The position numbers were made by a program, and so were the translations under genes. A stretch of DNA of 64,000 bases from Bacteriovorax sp. PP10. Its GTDB lineage: Bacteria; Bdellovibrionota; Bacteriovoracia; Bacteriovoracales; Bacteriovoracaceae. The DNA is taken from the NCBI RefSeq assembly GCF_035013165.1, contig NZ_JAYGJQ010000001.1, positions 1,302,001-1,366,000 of the forward strand, read 5' to 3'. Below, in pieces: positions 51,555 through 59,415 of this stretch (position 1 is its first letter; every line of letters begins with the position of its first letter). The notes under the pieces were generated by a model, which was given only the letters and a program-made list of their open reading frames with translations, had not been told where the DNA came from and searched no databases.

Positions 51555-52112
51555 ATGAAATCGTTACTAGTATCATTAATGTTACTTTCTTCAGTTAGCG
51601 CTTTTGCTGCTAACCCAAAAATCACTATTAAAACGAATAAAGGGGATATCGAAGCTGAACTTTTCGAAGACAAAGCTCCAATCTCTGTAAAAAACTTCCT
51701 AAGCTACGTTGAAAAAGGTCACTACAAAGGGACTATCTTTCACCGAGTGATCAATAACTTCATGATCCAGGGTGGTGGTTTTGATAAAGATATGAAGGAA
51801 AAGTCAGTTGGTGCCGGAATTAAGAACGAAGCAGCTAACGGTCTTAAAAACGAAGCGGGAACTCTTGCTATGGCAAGAACTAACGTTGTAGATAGCGCGA
51901 CAGCTCAATTCTTCATCAATGTAAACGATAACGCATTCCTTGATCACCGTGATGCCTCAGACCAAGGGTTTGGGTACGCAGTTTTCGGGAAAGTGACAAG
52001 CGGAATGCCGATTGTGAACAAGATTAAGATGGTAAAAACAGGGTCTCGCGGGATGTATGAAGACGTTCCAACAGAACCAGTAGTTATTTTAGACATCATC
52101 AAAAAGAAGTGA
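51555..52112 (+). CDS. ppiA: Exported cyclophilin-type peptidyl-prolyl isomerase
   Basis: This 185-residue protein has a signal peptide (ending VSAFA) and the cyclophilin core: [37 protein letters not shown] and [16 protein letters not shown]. It helps protein folding in the periplasm. It starts two bases after the preceding stop. The next gene is also a prolyl isomerase, of the SlyD type, for the cytoplasm. Confidence 0.93.
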   Translation: MKSLLVSLMLLSSVSAFAANPKITIKTNKGDIEAELFEDKAPISVKNFLSYVEKGHYKGTIFHRVINNFMIQGGGFDKDMKEKSVGAGIKNEAANGLKNEAGTLAMARTNVVDSATAQFFINVNDNAFLDHRDASDQGFGYAVFGKVTSGMPIVNKIKMVKTGSRGMYEDVPTEPVVILDIIKKK

Positions 52113-52147
52113 TAGGTTAGTCGCAACAAAAAATAGACGGGGATTTT

Positions 52148-52630
52148 ATGCAAGTTCAAAAAAACAAAGTCGTAGCAATCGACTATAAACTAACAGACTC
52201 AAAAGGCGCGATGATCGATTCATCTGAAAGCCATGGTCCACTTACTTATATCCAAGGGATTGGTAATTTAATTCCAGGACTTGAAAAAGAACTTGAAGGT
52301 AAAAAAGCTGGCGACAACATTAAAGTTAAAATCGACGCAAAAGACGGATACGGAGAAAGAAACGATTCTCTATGCCAAACAGTACCTCGCGCACAATTCG
52401 AGTCAACTGAAGCACTAGAAATCGGAATGCAATTCGAAGTAGAAACTGAGCAAGGTGAACTTGTTGTTTCTGTAACGAAAATCGATGGCGACAACGTAAC
52501 TGTAGACGGGAACCACCCTCTTGCAGGCGTAGAGCTTCACTTCGACGTAACGATCAAGTCAATCAGAGATGCTTCAGCTGAAGAAATCGCTCATGGACAC
52601 GTTCACGGAGAAGGCGGACACCACCACTAA
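52148..52630 (+). CDS. slyD: SlyD-type FKBP peptidyl-prolyl isomerase
   Basis: This 160-residue cytoplasmic protein has the SlyD layout: an FKBP domain (DYKLTDSKGAMIDSSE, IPGLEKELEGKKAGD, DAKDGYGERND) with the inserted chaperone flap (about residues 68-125) and a His-rich tail (HGHVHGEGGHHH) that may bind Ni or Zn. It assists folding and metal supply. The stop overlaps the next start (TAATG). Confidence 0.93.
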   Translation: MQVQKNKVVAIDYKLTDSKGAMIDSSESHGPLTYIQGIGNLIPGLEKELEGKKAGDNIKVKIDAKDGYGERNDSLCQTVPRAQFESTEALEIGMQFEVETEQGELVVSVTKIDGDNVTVDGNHPLAGVELHFDVTIKSIRDASAEEIAHGHVHGEGGHHH

Positions 52631-53607
52631 TGAATTATCTTAAGACTTACCTTCCTTATCTTTTCGGAAATAAAGAAGGTAAGTCTTATGTTTTTCCGCA
52701 GGACCTTGATTGGGACAATTTGAATTTCGAAGAGTCCCTAATGATGTACAGTCTCAACGACGACATCGACTCTTTCATCAACACACTCGACATCACTAGT
52801 TTACTTCCATCGCAAATCTTTCATTTATTCAGCTATAAAAAACAACTTGATCATTATTTCTTCACGAACCTTACGAGTTTCTATCCGGAAGAGTATGAGC
52901 TTTTTTTAAAAGCGAAGAAGGGCGAAGTTTTAAAGCACGATGATGTTCAGGAAATTCTCAATTACAAAAACCATGAACTCTCAATGTTCGCCATTTTCAG
53001 AGAAGGCAGACATAAACCAGGAAAGATTTTTGTAAAGGATTCGTACAATCGCTTTGTTCACAATCTAAATGGAAGTGTATGGTCGATTCCAATTCTCGGT
53101 GTATCGGGGAGAGGGCTGCCATTTAACCATTCTAACGGAACAACTCCCTGTGGAGTCTTCACTGTTGATTCAGTCATGCCTGAGGCCAACCAGCACGCTG
53201 AGTTTGGGAAGTTTAGACGACTTATCGTGAACTTCATTTCTCAGTCAGAGGGTGAAGAGAAAATTAAACAAATGCTACCGACATCTCACTACAAAAAATC
53301 ATGGTGGCAACAATGCGTGGTGGCCCGTGAGCTTGGTCGCAGCCTGCTTCGAATTCATGGAACAGGAACCATCAACAAAAATCCTTTTACCCCGCATTTT
53401 CCAATGATTCCGAGCTCGGGTTGCCTGACAACTACAGAGACTCATTTGATGGGATTGGTTCAAATCAATCACCAAAGGAATCTTCTTGATACCTTGATGA
53501 AGGCCCAAAACCTTCCAGTTACCTATGAAAACGAGTCTAAAATTCATGGTGTCTTGTATGTCATCGACTTCGATGGTACATATCAAACACTTGAATTTAA
53601 AAGCTAG
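52630..53607 (+). CDS. L,D-transpeptidase-like (YkuD-type) protein without signal peptide
   Basis: This 325-residue protein has the YkuD motifs in its C-terminal half: TTPCGVFTVD at 171-180 (the TPxGxF element), then RIHGTG (H243) and MIPSSGCLTTTE with C265 as the likely nucleophile. These enzymes form 3-3 cross-links in peptidoglycan or attach amino acids and proteins. The N-terminal 130 residues are unassigned. There is no signal peptide or membrane helix, which is unusual for an enzyme acting on peptidoglycan. It shares its start with the SlyD stop. Confidence 0.7.
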   Translation: MNYLKTYLPYLFGNKEGKSYVFPQDLDWDNLNFEESLMMYSLNDDIDSFINTLDITSLLPSQIFHLFSYKKQLDHYFFTNLTSFYPEEYELFLKAKKGEVLKHDDVQEILNYKNHELSMFAIFREGRHKPGKIFVKDSYNRFVHNLNGSVWSIPILGVSGRGLPFNHSNGTTPCGVFTVDSVMPEANQHAEFGKFRRLIVNFISQSEGEEKIKQMLPTSHYKKSWWQQCVVARELGRSLLRIHGTGTINKNPFTPHFPMIPSSGCLTTTETHLMGLVQINHQRNLLDTLMKAQNLPVTYENESKIHGVLYVIDFDGTYQTLEFKS

Positions 53608-53624
53608 TTACAAGGTTTCAACCA

Positions 53625-54080
53625 ATGTACATCTCAACTAAAAAATTTACGGGCTTTCCCTGTACTCACCGCCAATGGAGAGACGAAGGTCACTGCAAAT
53701 ATGTTCATGGATACTCTCGTGAGTTCATGTTCTGGTTTAAAGCATCGTCTCTTGATAACAAGGGATGGGTTATGGACTTCGGTGGATTCAAAGAATTTAA
53801 AAAATTCTTAGACCACACTTTCGATCATACATTTTTGGCAAACCAAGATGATCCCGAACTTCCGTTATTTGAAGAGATGGATAAAAAAGGAATCATCATG
53901 CTTCGAGTTCTTCCAAGTGTTGGCATGGAAGGGACTTCAAAGTTTTTGCATGAGAAAATGAATGAGTATTTAAATAAGCACACTCAAGGGCGCGTTTACT
54001 GCTTTAGAGTTGAAACCAGAGAAAACGAAAAGAACTCTGGGATTTATGAAGAAGATAAAAACGGATTTACTGCTGTATAG
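53625..54080 (+). CDS. 6-pyruvoyl-tetrahydropterin synthase / QueD homologue
   Basis: This 151-residue protein has the PTPS/QueD core: FPCTHRQWRDEGHCKYVHGY with zinc ligands H and H and a cysteine, then VMDFGGFKEFKKFLDHTFDH. The usual HGH is HGY here (Y for the third His). It acts on dihydroneopterin triphosphate, either making 6-pyruvoyl-tetrahydropterin (cofactor route) or 6-carboxy-tetrahydropterin (queuosine). The folE gene follows after eight bases and supplies the substrate. No queC or queE is in the window. Confidence 0.85.
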   Translation: MYISTKKFTGFPCTHRQWRDEGHCKYVHGYSREFMFWFKASSLDNKGWVMDFGGFKEFKKFLDHTFDHTFLANQDDPELPLFEEMDKKGIIMLRVLPSVGMEGTSKFLHEKMNEYLNKHTQGRVYCFRVETRENEKNSGIYEEDKNGFTAV

Positions 54081-54088
54081 GAATTTTT

Positions 54089-54745
54089 ATGACAATGATT
54101 GACCCAAAAGCGATATTAAAAAAAGTAACACCGACTCCACAAGTTGAGACGGGATTAACTAACGATGAAAAGAAAGTAAAGATCACAGCACTGTTCACTG
54201 AGATCATGAATACGTTAGGCCTTGACCTGACTGACGACTCGTTAAGAGAAACTCCTCACAGAGTGGCTAAGATGTATGTAGACGAAATTTTCTATGGTCT
54301 TGAAGTGGAAAAATTTCCAAAGATTACAATCGTTGAAAACAAGTTTGATTATGACCATGCGGTTATCGAAGTGAACATCGTGACGAACTCTCACTGTGAG
54401 CACCACTTTGTTCCAATTATCGGGAAAACACACATTGCTTACATCCCGAAAAATAAAGTTTTAGGTCTATCAAAACTTAACCGTATCGTAGACTACTTTG
54501 CCAAGAGACCTCAGATCCAGGAGCGCTTAACGCTTCAGATTCACCAGGCCCTGGTAAATATACTTGAAACTGATGATGTAGCAGTTGTAACAGATGCAAT
54601 GCATGCGTGTGTGAAGACTCGTGGGATTAAAGATGTGACGTCTATGACGAGAACATCGAAGCTTTCAGGAGCGTTTAAGCAGGATACATGTCATCGTGCT
54701 GAGTTCTTGAATACGATTCCTAGAGCTCAAGAAGTTATCTACTAA
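54089..54745 (+). CDS. folE: GTP cyclohydrolase I
   Basis: This 218-residue enzyme converts GTP into dihydroneopterin triphosphate, the first step of folate and pterin synthesis. Zinc and active-site residues are visible in NSHCEHHFVPIIGKTHIAYI, LSKLNRIVDYFAKRPQ and MHACVKTRGIKD. It has the normal length. With the PTPS homologue it could make pterin for phenylalanine hydroxylase. A terminator follows. Confidence 0.97.
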   Translation: MTMIDPKAILKKVTPTPQVETGLTNDEKKVKITALFTEIMNTLGLDLTDDSLRETPHRVAKMYVDEIFYGLEVEKFPKITIVENKFDYDHAVIEVNIVTNSHCEHHFVPIIGKTHIAYIPKNKVLGLSKLNRIVDYFAKRPQIQERLTLQIHQALVNILETDDVAVVTDAMHACVKTRGIKDVTSMTRTSKLSGAFKQDTCHRAEFLNTIPRAQEVIY

Positions 54746-54752
54746 ATTTAAT

Positions 54753-54796
54753 ACAGCTCTTTGGAAAGACTATTCTAAAGAGCTGTTGTAATTTTA
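54753..54796 (+). terminator. Terminator after folE
   Basis: A ten-base-pair stem (ACAGCTCTTT / AAAGAGCTGT) with a 14-base loop is followed by a T-rich stretch (TGTAATTTTAT). It ends the isomerase-folE unit. Confidence 0.75.
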
Positions 54797-54898
54797 TATT
54801 TCAAAACATTATCTAGAGTAATTTTTTCCAACAATCCTCACATTTTTTATCAGCATGCTAAATGTAACGTAGTTATCTAATACAACAACGGAGTATTT

Positions 54899-55219
54899 AT
54901 GAAAAAAGTGATAGTAATGATGGCCCTTATTGTCTCATCTGTATCAGCACATGCTAGAAGCATGTCTGCTCAAATTGCAGGAGCTCCGATTGTATCGACA
55001 GCAGTTACGACTTACGGAACTGGAATGATATCGAGTGGATGGAGTTTGAGTAAAGAAGCACGACAAATCATAGCTGACGGAGAAGAGTACGCTCTAACAG
55101 GTCAACTAGCTCCATACCTAAAACAAAGCGTAGAAAGCCTTCAAGCTCAATCAGATGATTTATCAACGGCTGAAGCTGTCGATCTGTTAATTGAAAAAGC
55201 TGTTTCTATTCTAGAGTAA
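54899..55219 (+). CDS. Small secreted protein, EAVD family, member A
   Basis: This 106-residue protein has a signal peptide (ending SAHA), a hydrophobic Gly/Ala/Ser/Thr-rich segment with IAGAPIVSTAVTTYGTG, and a C-terminal helical part, ADGEEYALTGQLAPYL then DLSTAEAVDLLIEKAVSILE. The last part is shared by five further genes in the next 4.5 kb. The ribosome site ACGGAG precedes the ATG. No known family is recognised; see the finding on the six paralogues. Confidence 0.7.
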   Translation: MKKVIVMMALIVSSVSAHARSMSAQIAGAPIVSTAVTTYGTGMISSGWSLSKEARQIIADGEEYALTGQLAPYLKQSVESLQAQSDDLSTAEAVDLLIEKAVSILE

Positions 55220-55238
55220 AAATTAAATTCTATAATTT

Positions 55239-55271
55239 AAAAGCGCGATCTTAGAATCGCGCTTTTTTTTT
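55239..55271 (+). terminator. Terminator after member A
   Basis: The stem GCGCGAT / ATCGCGC extended by AAA/TTT with a T run of nine closes the gene. A second perfect hairpin (GCTTGCTG, ACTA, CAGCAAGC at 55272-55291) follows it without a T run. The rest of the gap to 55387 is AT-rich with nothing clear. Confidence 0.9.
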
Positions 55272-55386
55272 GCTTGCTGACTACAGCAAGCTGAAATGAT
55301 TTGAAAAAAATATAAAAGGCTTAATTATTTTTTTTAATGAGCTATGTTGCATTTAACAACAACAGACTCTTTTAAAAGGATGAATT

Positions 55387-55686
55387 ATGAAAAAGTTTTT
55401 AGTATTAGCAGCTATCTTATCAACAGTTTTTTCTTTTCAAGCAAAGGCCGCGGCCATCGCAGGATCGTATCTAGCAACTACATTGGCATATGGATCACTT
55501 TATATGTCAGAACATAACAAAGTGGCGCAGGTCTACGCTGATGGGCAAGAGTTTTTAATGAATGGAGATATGTCATTATCGTTAGAAGAATTAGTTCGTA
55601 ACACAAAAGCGACTCATCCAGAGCTATCTGAGTATGAAATTGTAGATGGATTAATGAACGAAGCAGGAGCAATCCTAGGAAACTAA
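55387..55686 (+). CDS. Small secreted protein, EAVD family, member B
   Basis: This 99-residue protein has a signal peptide (ending QAKA) and the same layout as member A: AIAGSYLATTLAYGSLYMSE, then YADGQEFLMNGDMSLSLEEL and SEYEIVDGLMNEAGAIL. It keeps DG, E-(Y/F), G and VD but has EIVD for EAVD, so it is the most diverged copy. AAAAGGA precedes the ATG by about nine bases. A short palindrome ACTAAT-G-ATTAGT overlaps its stop codon. Confidence 0.68.
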   Translation: MKKFLVLAAILSTVFSFQAKAAAIAGSYLATTLAYGSLYMSEHNKVAQVYADGQEFLMNGDMSLSLEELVRNTKATHPELSEYEIVDGLMNEAGAILGN

Positions 55687-55735
55687 TGATTAGTCATTGT
55701 CTAACGTTAGGTTGACTTGTCTAAGACGAATCAAT

Positions 55736-55789
55736 TTGTAGAATCAACCCCCTAAACCTATACTATTTGAAGTTTAGGGGGGTTTTAAA
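55736..55789 (+). promoter_or_regulatory. Inverted repeat around the -10 box and ribosome site of the cfa-like operon
   Basis: A perfect ten-base inverted repeat (CCCCCTAAAC at 55748-55757 and GTTTAGGGGG at 55772-55781) lies just before the ATG at 55789. Its loop holds TATACT, a possible -10 box with TTGTAG 17 bases upstream. Its right arm holds the ribosome site (AGGGGGG). If transcription starts upstream, the hairpin would hide the ribosome site; if it starts after the -10 box, the repeat would be a DNA operator. Confidence 0.6.
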
Positions 55790-56847
55790 TGAACGAACTA
55801 CTTGTTAAGAATTTCATCAAAGTTTTAGAAAATGGTTACATGCCTGATCCGATCACAAGAGTTGGAATCAGATCGCTTGTGAAAGCGAGACTGCATGAAA
55901 GTTTTCGAGAGACCGCCAACGACCCTCAATACCTTAAAAATTACGCAAAAAAATTAAAGCTATCACCACTCGCTATCATGACGAATGAGGCGAATAAGCA
56001 GCATTATGAAGTTCCTACGGCCTTCTATGATTTAAGCTTAGGCCGTCATAAAAAATACAGTTCTTGTTATTGGGACCAAGACACAAAGACTTTGGAAGAA
56101 GCTGAACAAAAAGCTCTTGATCTTTCAATTGAGCATGCTCAAGTTCAGGATGGCATGCGTGTTTTAGAATTAGGTTGTGGATGGGGATCTCTTTCATTAG
56201 AGCTTGCCAGACGTTTCCCTAATTCAAAAATTGTTGCTGTTTCAAACTCCAAAACTCAAAAAGAGTATATTGATAACCAGGCCATCTCTCGTGGGTTAGA
56301 GAACCTGACGGTATTAACACGTGATCTAGGATTAGAAAGTAATTATGATTTTGGTACTGAGAAATTTGACCGCGTGATGAGTATCGAGATGATGGAGCAT
56401 TTAAGAAACTATGAATTGTTTTTTAAATCTCTCGCACCTTCAATTAAAGACGATGGGAAATTTTTTATCCATATTTTTACTCACAAAGAAACACCATACT
56501 TCTTTGAAACAGAAGGTGAAGACAACTGGATGGGAAAATACTTTTTCTCAGGCGGGCAAATGCCTTCTCGAGATCTATTTGATCTATTCAATAACGACCT
56601 AGTGGTTGAAAAGAAATGGGATTGGAATGGAGATCATTACAGCAAAACTCTTGAAGCATGGTTAGATAATACTGATCAGGAAAAAGCACAAGTGCTCTCG
56701 ATGTTTAAGAAGACTTATGGCGAAGGCTCTGAAGTTATCTGGTACAACCGTTGGAGAGTGTTTTTCATGTCATGTTCGGAATTGTTTAAATACAATGACG
56801 GAAAAGAGTGGGGAGTGACTCACTATCTTATGACGAAGAAAAAATAA
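55789..56847 (+). CDS. cfa: Cyclopropane-fatty-acyl-phospholipid synthase-family methyltransferase
   Basis: This 352-residue enzyme has the SAM site VLELGCGWGSLSLELA, NSKTQKEYI and SIEMMEHLRNYELFF, typical of the CFA synthase family, and ends NRWRVFFMSCSELFKYNDG. It adds a methylene or methyl group from SAM to the double bond of membrane fatty acids. It is a little shorter than E. coli CFA synthase (about 380), mainly at the N-terminus, so the exact product (cyclopropane or methylated chain) is not sure. The stop overlaps the next start (TAATG). Confidence 0.85.
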   Translation: MNELLVKNFIKVLENGYMPDPITRVGIRSLVKARLHESFRETANDPQYLKNYAKKLKLSPLAIMTNEANKQHYEVPTAFYDLSLGRHKKYSSCYWDQDTKTLEEAEQKALDLSIEHAQVQDGMRVLELGCGWGSLSLELARRFPNSKIVAVSNSKTQKEYIDNQAISRGLENLTVLTRDLGLESNYDFGTEKFDRVMSIEMMEHLRNYELFFKSLAPSIKDDGKFFIHIFTHKETPYFFETEGEDNWMGKYFFSGGQMPSRDLFDLFNNDLVVEKKWDWNGDHYSKTLEAWLDNTDQEKAQVLSMFKKTYGEGSEVIWYNRWRVFFMSCSELFKYNDGKEWGVTHYLMTKKK

Positions 56848-57311
56848 TGTTTAAAAAAGTTAAAACAGTGATTGTTGAGCAGATTAAAATGGGAGTCACC
56901 CCAGAGAAGCTTGCTCAAAGTGTAATGACTGGAGTGATTATTGGTATTATTCCTTTTTTAGGAACAGCGACATTACTCGCGGCCCTGACAGCGACCAAGA
57001 TGAAGCTCAATCATGTAGTGACTCAAACGGTGAATTATTTGATGTATCCGGTTCAGATCATTATGATTCCTGTTTACATCAAAATCGTAGGGTTGATCTT
57101 TGATGTTGGGGACACTCCCGTGCGCCCGGATTTAATCTACGCTCAATTTAAAGAGTCTCCTTCAGTCTTTCTTATGAAGTACGGATTGATTGGCTTCTAT
57201 GCTCTTTTTGTCTGGGGATTTTTAGCACTCGTACTTTATTTTATTTTTTATCCAATCATCTTAAAATCAATTGTGAAGTTTAAAGGGAGACGTGCCGCAT
57301 GGAATGGTTAG
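56847..57311 (+). CDS. DUF2062-family membrane protein
   Basis: This 154-residue protein has a short N-terminal helix, then LAQSVMTGVIIGIIPFLGTA, the signature of DUF2062, and three to four hydrophobic helices. The family is often found beside lipid or glycan enzymes and its function is not known. The ATG at 56847 overlaps the cfa stop; the open frame to 56808 is only an extension into cfa. It overlaps the next gene by 13 bases. Confidence 0.8.
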   Translation: MFKKVKTVIVEQIKMGVTPEKLAQSVMTGVIIGIIPFLGTATLLAALTATKMKLNHVVTQTVNYLMYPVQIIMIPVYIKIVGLIFDVGDTPVRPDLIYAQFKESPSVFLMKYGLIGFYALFVWGFLALVLYFIFYPIILKSIVKFKGRRAAWNG

Positions 57312-58093
57312 CACTTTTTGGACTGGCATTGGCCGTGACTATTGTTGTGATGTTTCTCAGCTGGTTATGGGCCGTTAAGGTTAATAACTTTGGATTAGTT
57401 GATGCTGTATGGGCCTTTTGCTTTTTACTTCAGGCCATTATCTTTTATATTTTCTCTGATGGTTTTGCGACGAGAAAGATTCTTCTACTTGCAATGATTG
57501 GATTATGGAGTTGTCGCTTAGGGTATTTTTTAACTAAAAGAATCTATGGCCATCATCCTGATGAGGATACCCGTTATAAACATTTAAGGTCTGAATATAA
57601 AGAAAAATTTAAATCACGCTTCCTTCTGTTTTATTTTTATCAGGCCATCAGTGTCTCTGTCTTAACTCTTCCTTTCATTTTTGTTTTTAGAAATACGACT
57701 GAGTCTATCAGTGCTTTTGAAATAGCGGGCGCTATTTATTGGCTAGTTGCTGTTTGCGGAGAGGCCGTGGCCGATCATCAAATGAGCGAGTTCAAAAAGC
57801 TCTCTCAAAGTCGCCCGGAAATGGGGAAGACTTGCAATATTGGTTTATGGAAATACTCACGTCACCCTAACTACTTTTTTGAGAGTAATATATGGTGGGG
57901 ATTCTTCATCTTTATGATTGGCTCTGGAGTTTTTTGGGGTGCTTATTCAGCGGTTATTATATTGCTTTTACTACTTAAGGTTACAGGCGTACCTCCTTCA
58001 GAAGAGCAGTCTCTTAAGACTCGTGGAGAAGAGTATCGTGCCTATCAGAGGAAAACTTCGATGTTCATCCCGTGGTTCCCTAAACAGAGCTAA
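57299..58093 (+). CDS. DUF1295/steroid 5-alpha-reductase-like membrane protein
   Basis: This 264-residue protein has about seven membrane helices and the DUF1295 pattern near the end: CNIGLWKYSRHPNYFFESN and later PSEEQSLKTRGEEYRAYQR. These are hallmarks of the isoprenylcysteine methyltransferase/5-alpha-reductase group. The genes are often found in CFA operons, which suggests a role in fatty acid modification. The exact reaction is unknown. Confidence 0.88.
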   Translation: MEWLALFGLALAVTIVVMFLSWLWAVKVNNFGLVDAVWAFCFLLQAIIFYIFSDGFATRKILLLAMIGLWSCRLGYFLTKRIYGHHPDEDTRYKHLRSEYKEKFKSRFLLFYFYQAISVSVLTLPFIFVFRNTTESISAFEIAGAIYWLVAVCGEAVADHQMSEFKKLSQSRPEMGKTCNIGLWKYSRHPNYFFESNIWWGFFIFMIGSGVFWGAYSAVIILLLLLKVTGVPPSEEQSLKTRGEEYRAYQRKTSMFIPWFPKQS

Positions 58094-58191
58094 TTCACTC
58101 TTGCTTTAATTGTGTACATATTACACGTTTTCTTCAATTTTTTTCTGGTTGAGGTATGAATAACCATCAACACTTCAGACAAGGATTATAT

Positions 58192-58527
58192 ATGAAAAAA
58201 TTAGCAATTATGTGTGCACTTATGACTACGACAATTTCATTTCAAGCAAACGCTCTAGAAGCTATTGCAGGTACTTATATTTCAGCATCATTGGGATTAT
58301 CTACAATTGGTGGAATGACGAGTTCAGGAAAAGAATGCCAAATTATGGTTTGTAAGCGTTCAGAGCAAATCGTTTTAGATGCTCAGGACTACTACGCATC
58401 TGGAAAAATGTCTGAGTTCCTAGCAACTTCAGTTAAGGAATTAAAAGAAACTGCTGGTGACATTTCTGATGATGAAGCTGTTGATATCTTAGTTGATTTC
58501 GCTCACCGTACGTTAGAACTTTACTAG
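58192..58527 (+). CDS. Small secreted protein, EAVD family, member C
   Basis: This 111-residue protein has a signal peptide (ending ANA) and AIAGTYISASLGLSTIGG, then LDAQDYYASGKMSEFL and DISDDEAVDILVDFAHRTLE. It alone has two cysteines in the middle (KECQIMVCK), which may pair. The start at 58192 has AAGGA six bases upstream; the longer frame to 58156 is not needed. It lies 98 bases after the CFA operon. Confidence 0.7.
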   Translation: MKKLAIMCALMTTTISFQANALEAIAGTYISASLGLSTIGGMTSSGKECQIMVCKRSEQIVLDAQDYYASGKMSEFLATSVKELKETAGDISDDEAVDILVDFAHRTLELY

Positions 58528-58552
58528 TCTTAATTTTTTATCTTTCCTATAT

Positions 58553-58581
58553 AAAGGCTTCCATTCGGAGGCCTTTTTTTT
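58553..58581 (+). terminator. Terminator after member C
   Basis: A ten-base-pair stem (AAAGGCTTCC / GGAGGCCTTT, one G-T pair) with an ATTC loop is followed by a T run. Confidence 0.9.
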
Positions 58582-58602
58582 ATTCTAAAAACCATTTCTC
58601 TC

Positions 58603-58619
58603 TGTCTAAACTTTAGACA
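58603..58619. promoter_or_regulatory. 17-base palindrome upstream of members D-F
   Basis: TGTCTAAA-C-TTTAGACA is a perfect palindrome 92 bases before the start of member D. The half-site TTGTCTAA also occurs twice, 20 bases apart, at 55697 and 55717, ahead of the cfa-like operon. It may be the binding site of a dimeric regulator. Confidence 0.45.
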
Positions 58620-58710
58620 CCCCCTTATAAATCCTACACTTTATATTGTTCTGAACTCTAGAAATGCCATGATGACTCATTATTACTCACGACAACCTCA
58701 AAGGATGTTT

Positions 58711-59019
58711 ATGAAGAAGCTTATCATCATGCTTGCTGCCGTTTTATCAACTTCAGTTCATGCGGCACCTGAAAACCCACTTCTAAGTACAACGGTTGCC
58801 CCTACTGCTGGAACGATACTATCTACAATGACGACCCAAGGTGATGCGATCATGAAAGAGGCGCAGGCGATCCTTAAAGAAGGTCATGAATATTATCAAA
58901 CAGGAAAAAAGGGGATTCTCATCTCAAAAAGAGTCGAGGAACTTCAGGAAGAAGAAGATATGTCTGAGAACGAAGCAGTCGATACATTAATGAAAACAGC
59001 TCAAGAAATTTTAAACTAA
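58711..59019 (+). CDS. Small secreted protein, EAVD family, member D
   Basis: This 102-residue protein has a signal peptide (ending SVHA), a Ser/Thr-rich segment and the family C-terminus: LKEGHEYYQTGKKGILISKR and MSENEAVDTLMKTAQEIL. The start at 58711 has AAGGA five bases upstream; the frame reaches 58669. It is closest to member E (shared EYYQTG, GILI and VEELQEEE-like sequence). It is first in a run of three genes without a terminator between them. Confidence 0.7.
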   Translation: MKKLIIMLAAVLSTSVHAAPENPLLSTTVAPTAGTILSTMTTQGDAIMKEAQAILKEGHEYYQTGKKGILISKRVEELQEEEDMSENEAVDTLMKTAQEILN

Positions 59020-59051
59020 CTTTTAATAACGTTAACTAACAAGGACAAAAA

Positions 59052-59390
59052 ATGAAAACAATTTTAATTACACTTTCTCTAATGGCTTCAATTGTTTCAG
59101 CGCAAGCTTATGCAAATAGCGATGCATTCTCTGCAAATACGGCAGCAGTTACATTCTCTCCATTGCTTCCTTTTGTTGGAACAACCGCTCTATCAACTAT
59201 GCTTTCATCGGATACAAATGTTCATAAAGAAGCACTTCAAATTATGAAAGAAGGACAAGAGTATTATCAAACAGGTGATATGGGGATTCTAATTGGAAGT
59301 AAAGTTGAGCAACTTCAAGAAGAGCAAGACATGTCTGATGATGAAGCAGTTGATTCAATCATGAACCAAGCAGCAGCACTTTTAAATTAA
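59052..59390 (+). CDS. Small secreted protein, EAVD family, member E
   Basis: This 112-residue protein has a signal peptide (ending near AQAYA), the hydrophobic segment LLPFVGTTALSTMLSS, and MKEGQEYYQTGDMGILIGSK then MSDDEAVDSIMNQAAALL. AAGGA precedes the ATG. It lies 32 bases after member D and is its nearest relative, so the pair probably arose by a recent tandem duplication. Confidence 0.7.
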   Translation: MKTILITLSLMASIVSAQAYANSDAFSANTAAVTFSPLLPFVGTTALSTMLSSDTNVHKEALQIMKEGQEYYQTGDMGILIGSKVEQLQEEQDMSDDEAVDSIMNQAAALLN

Positions 59391-59415
59391 AAATTAACTA
59401 CACCAAAGGAATTTT

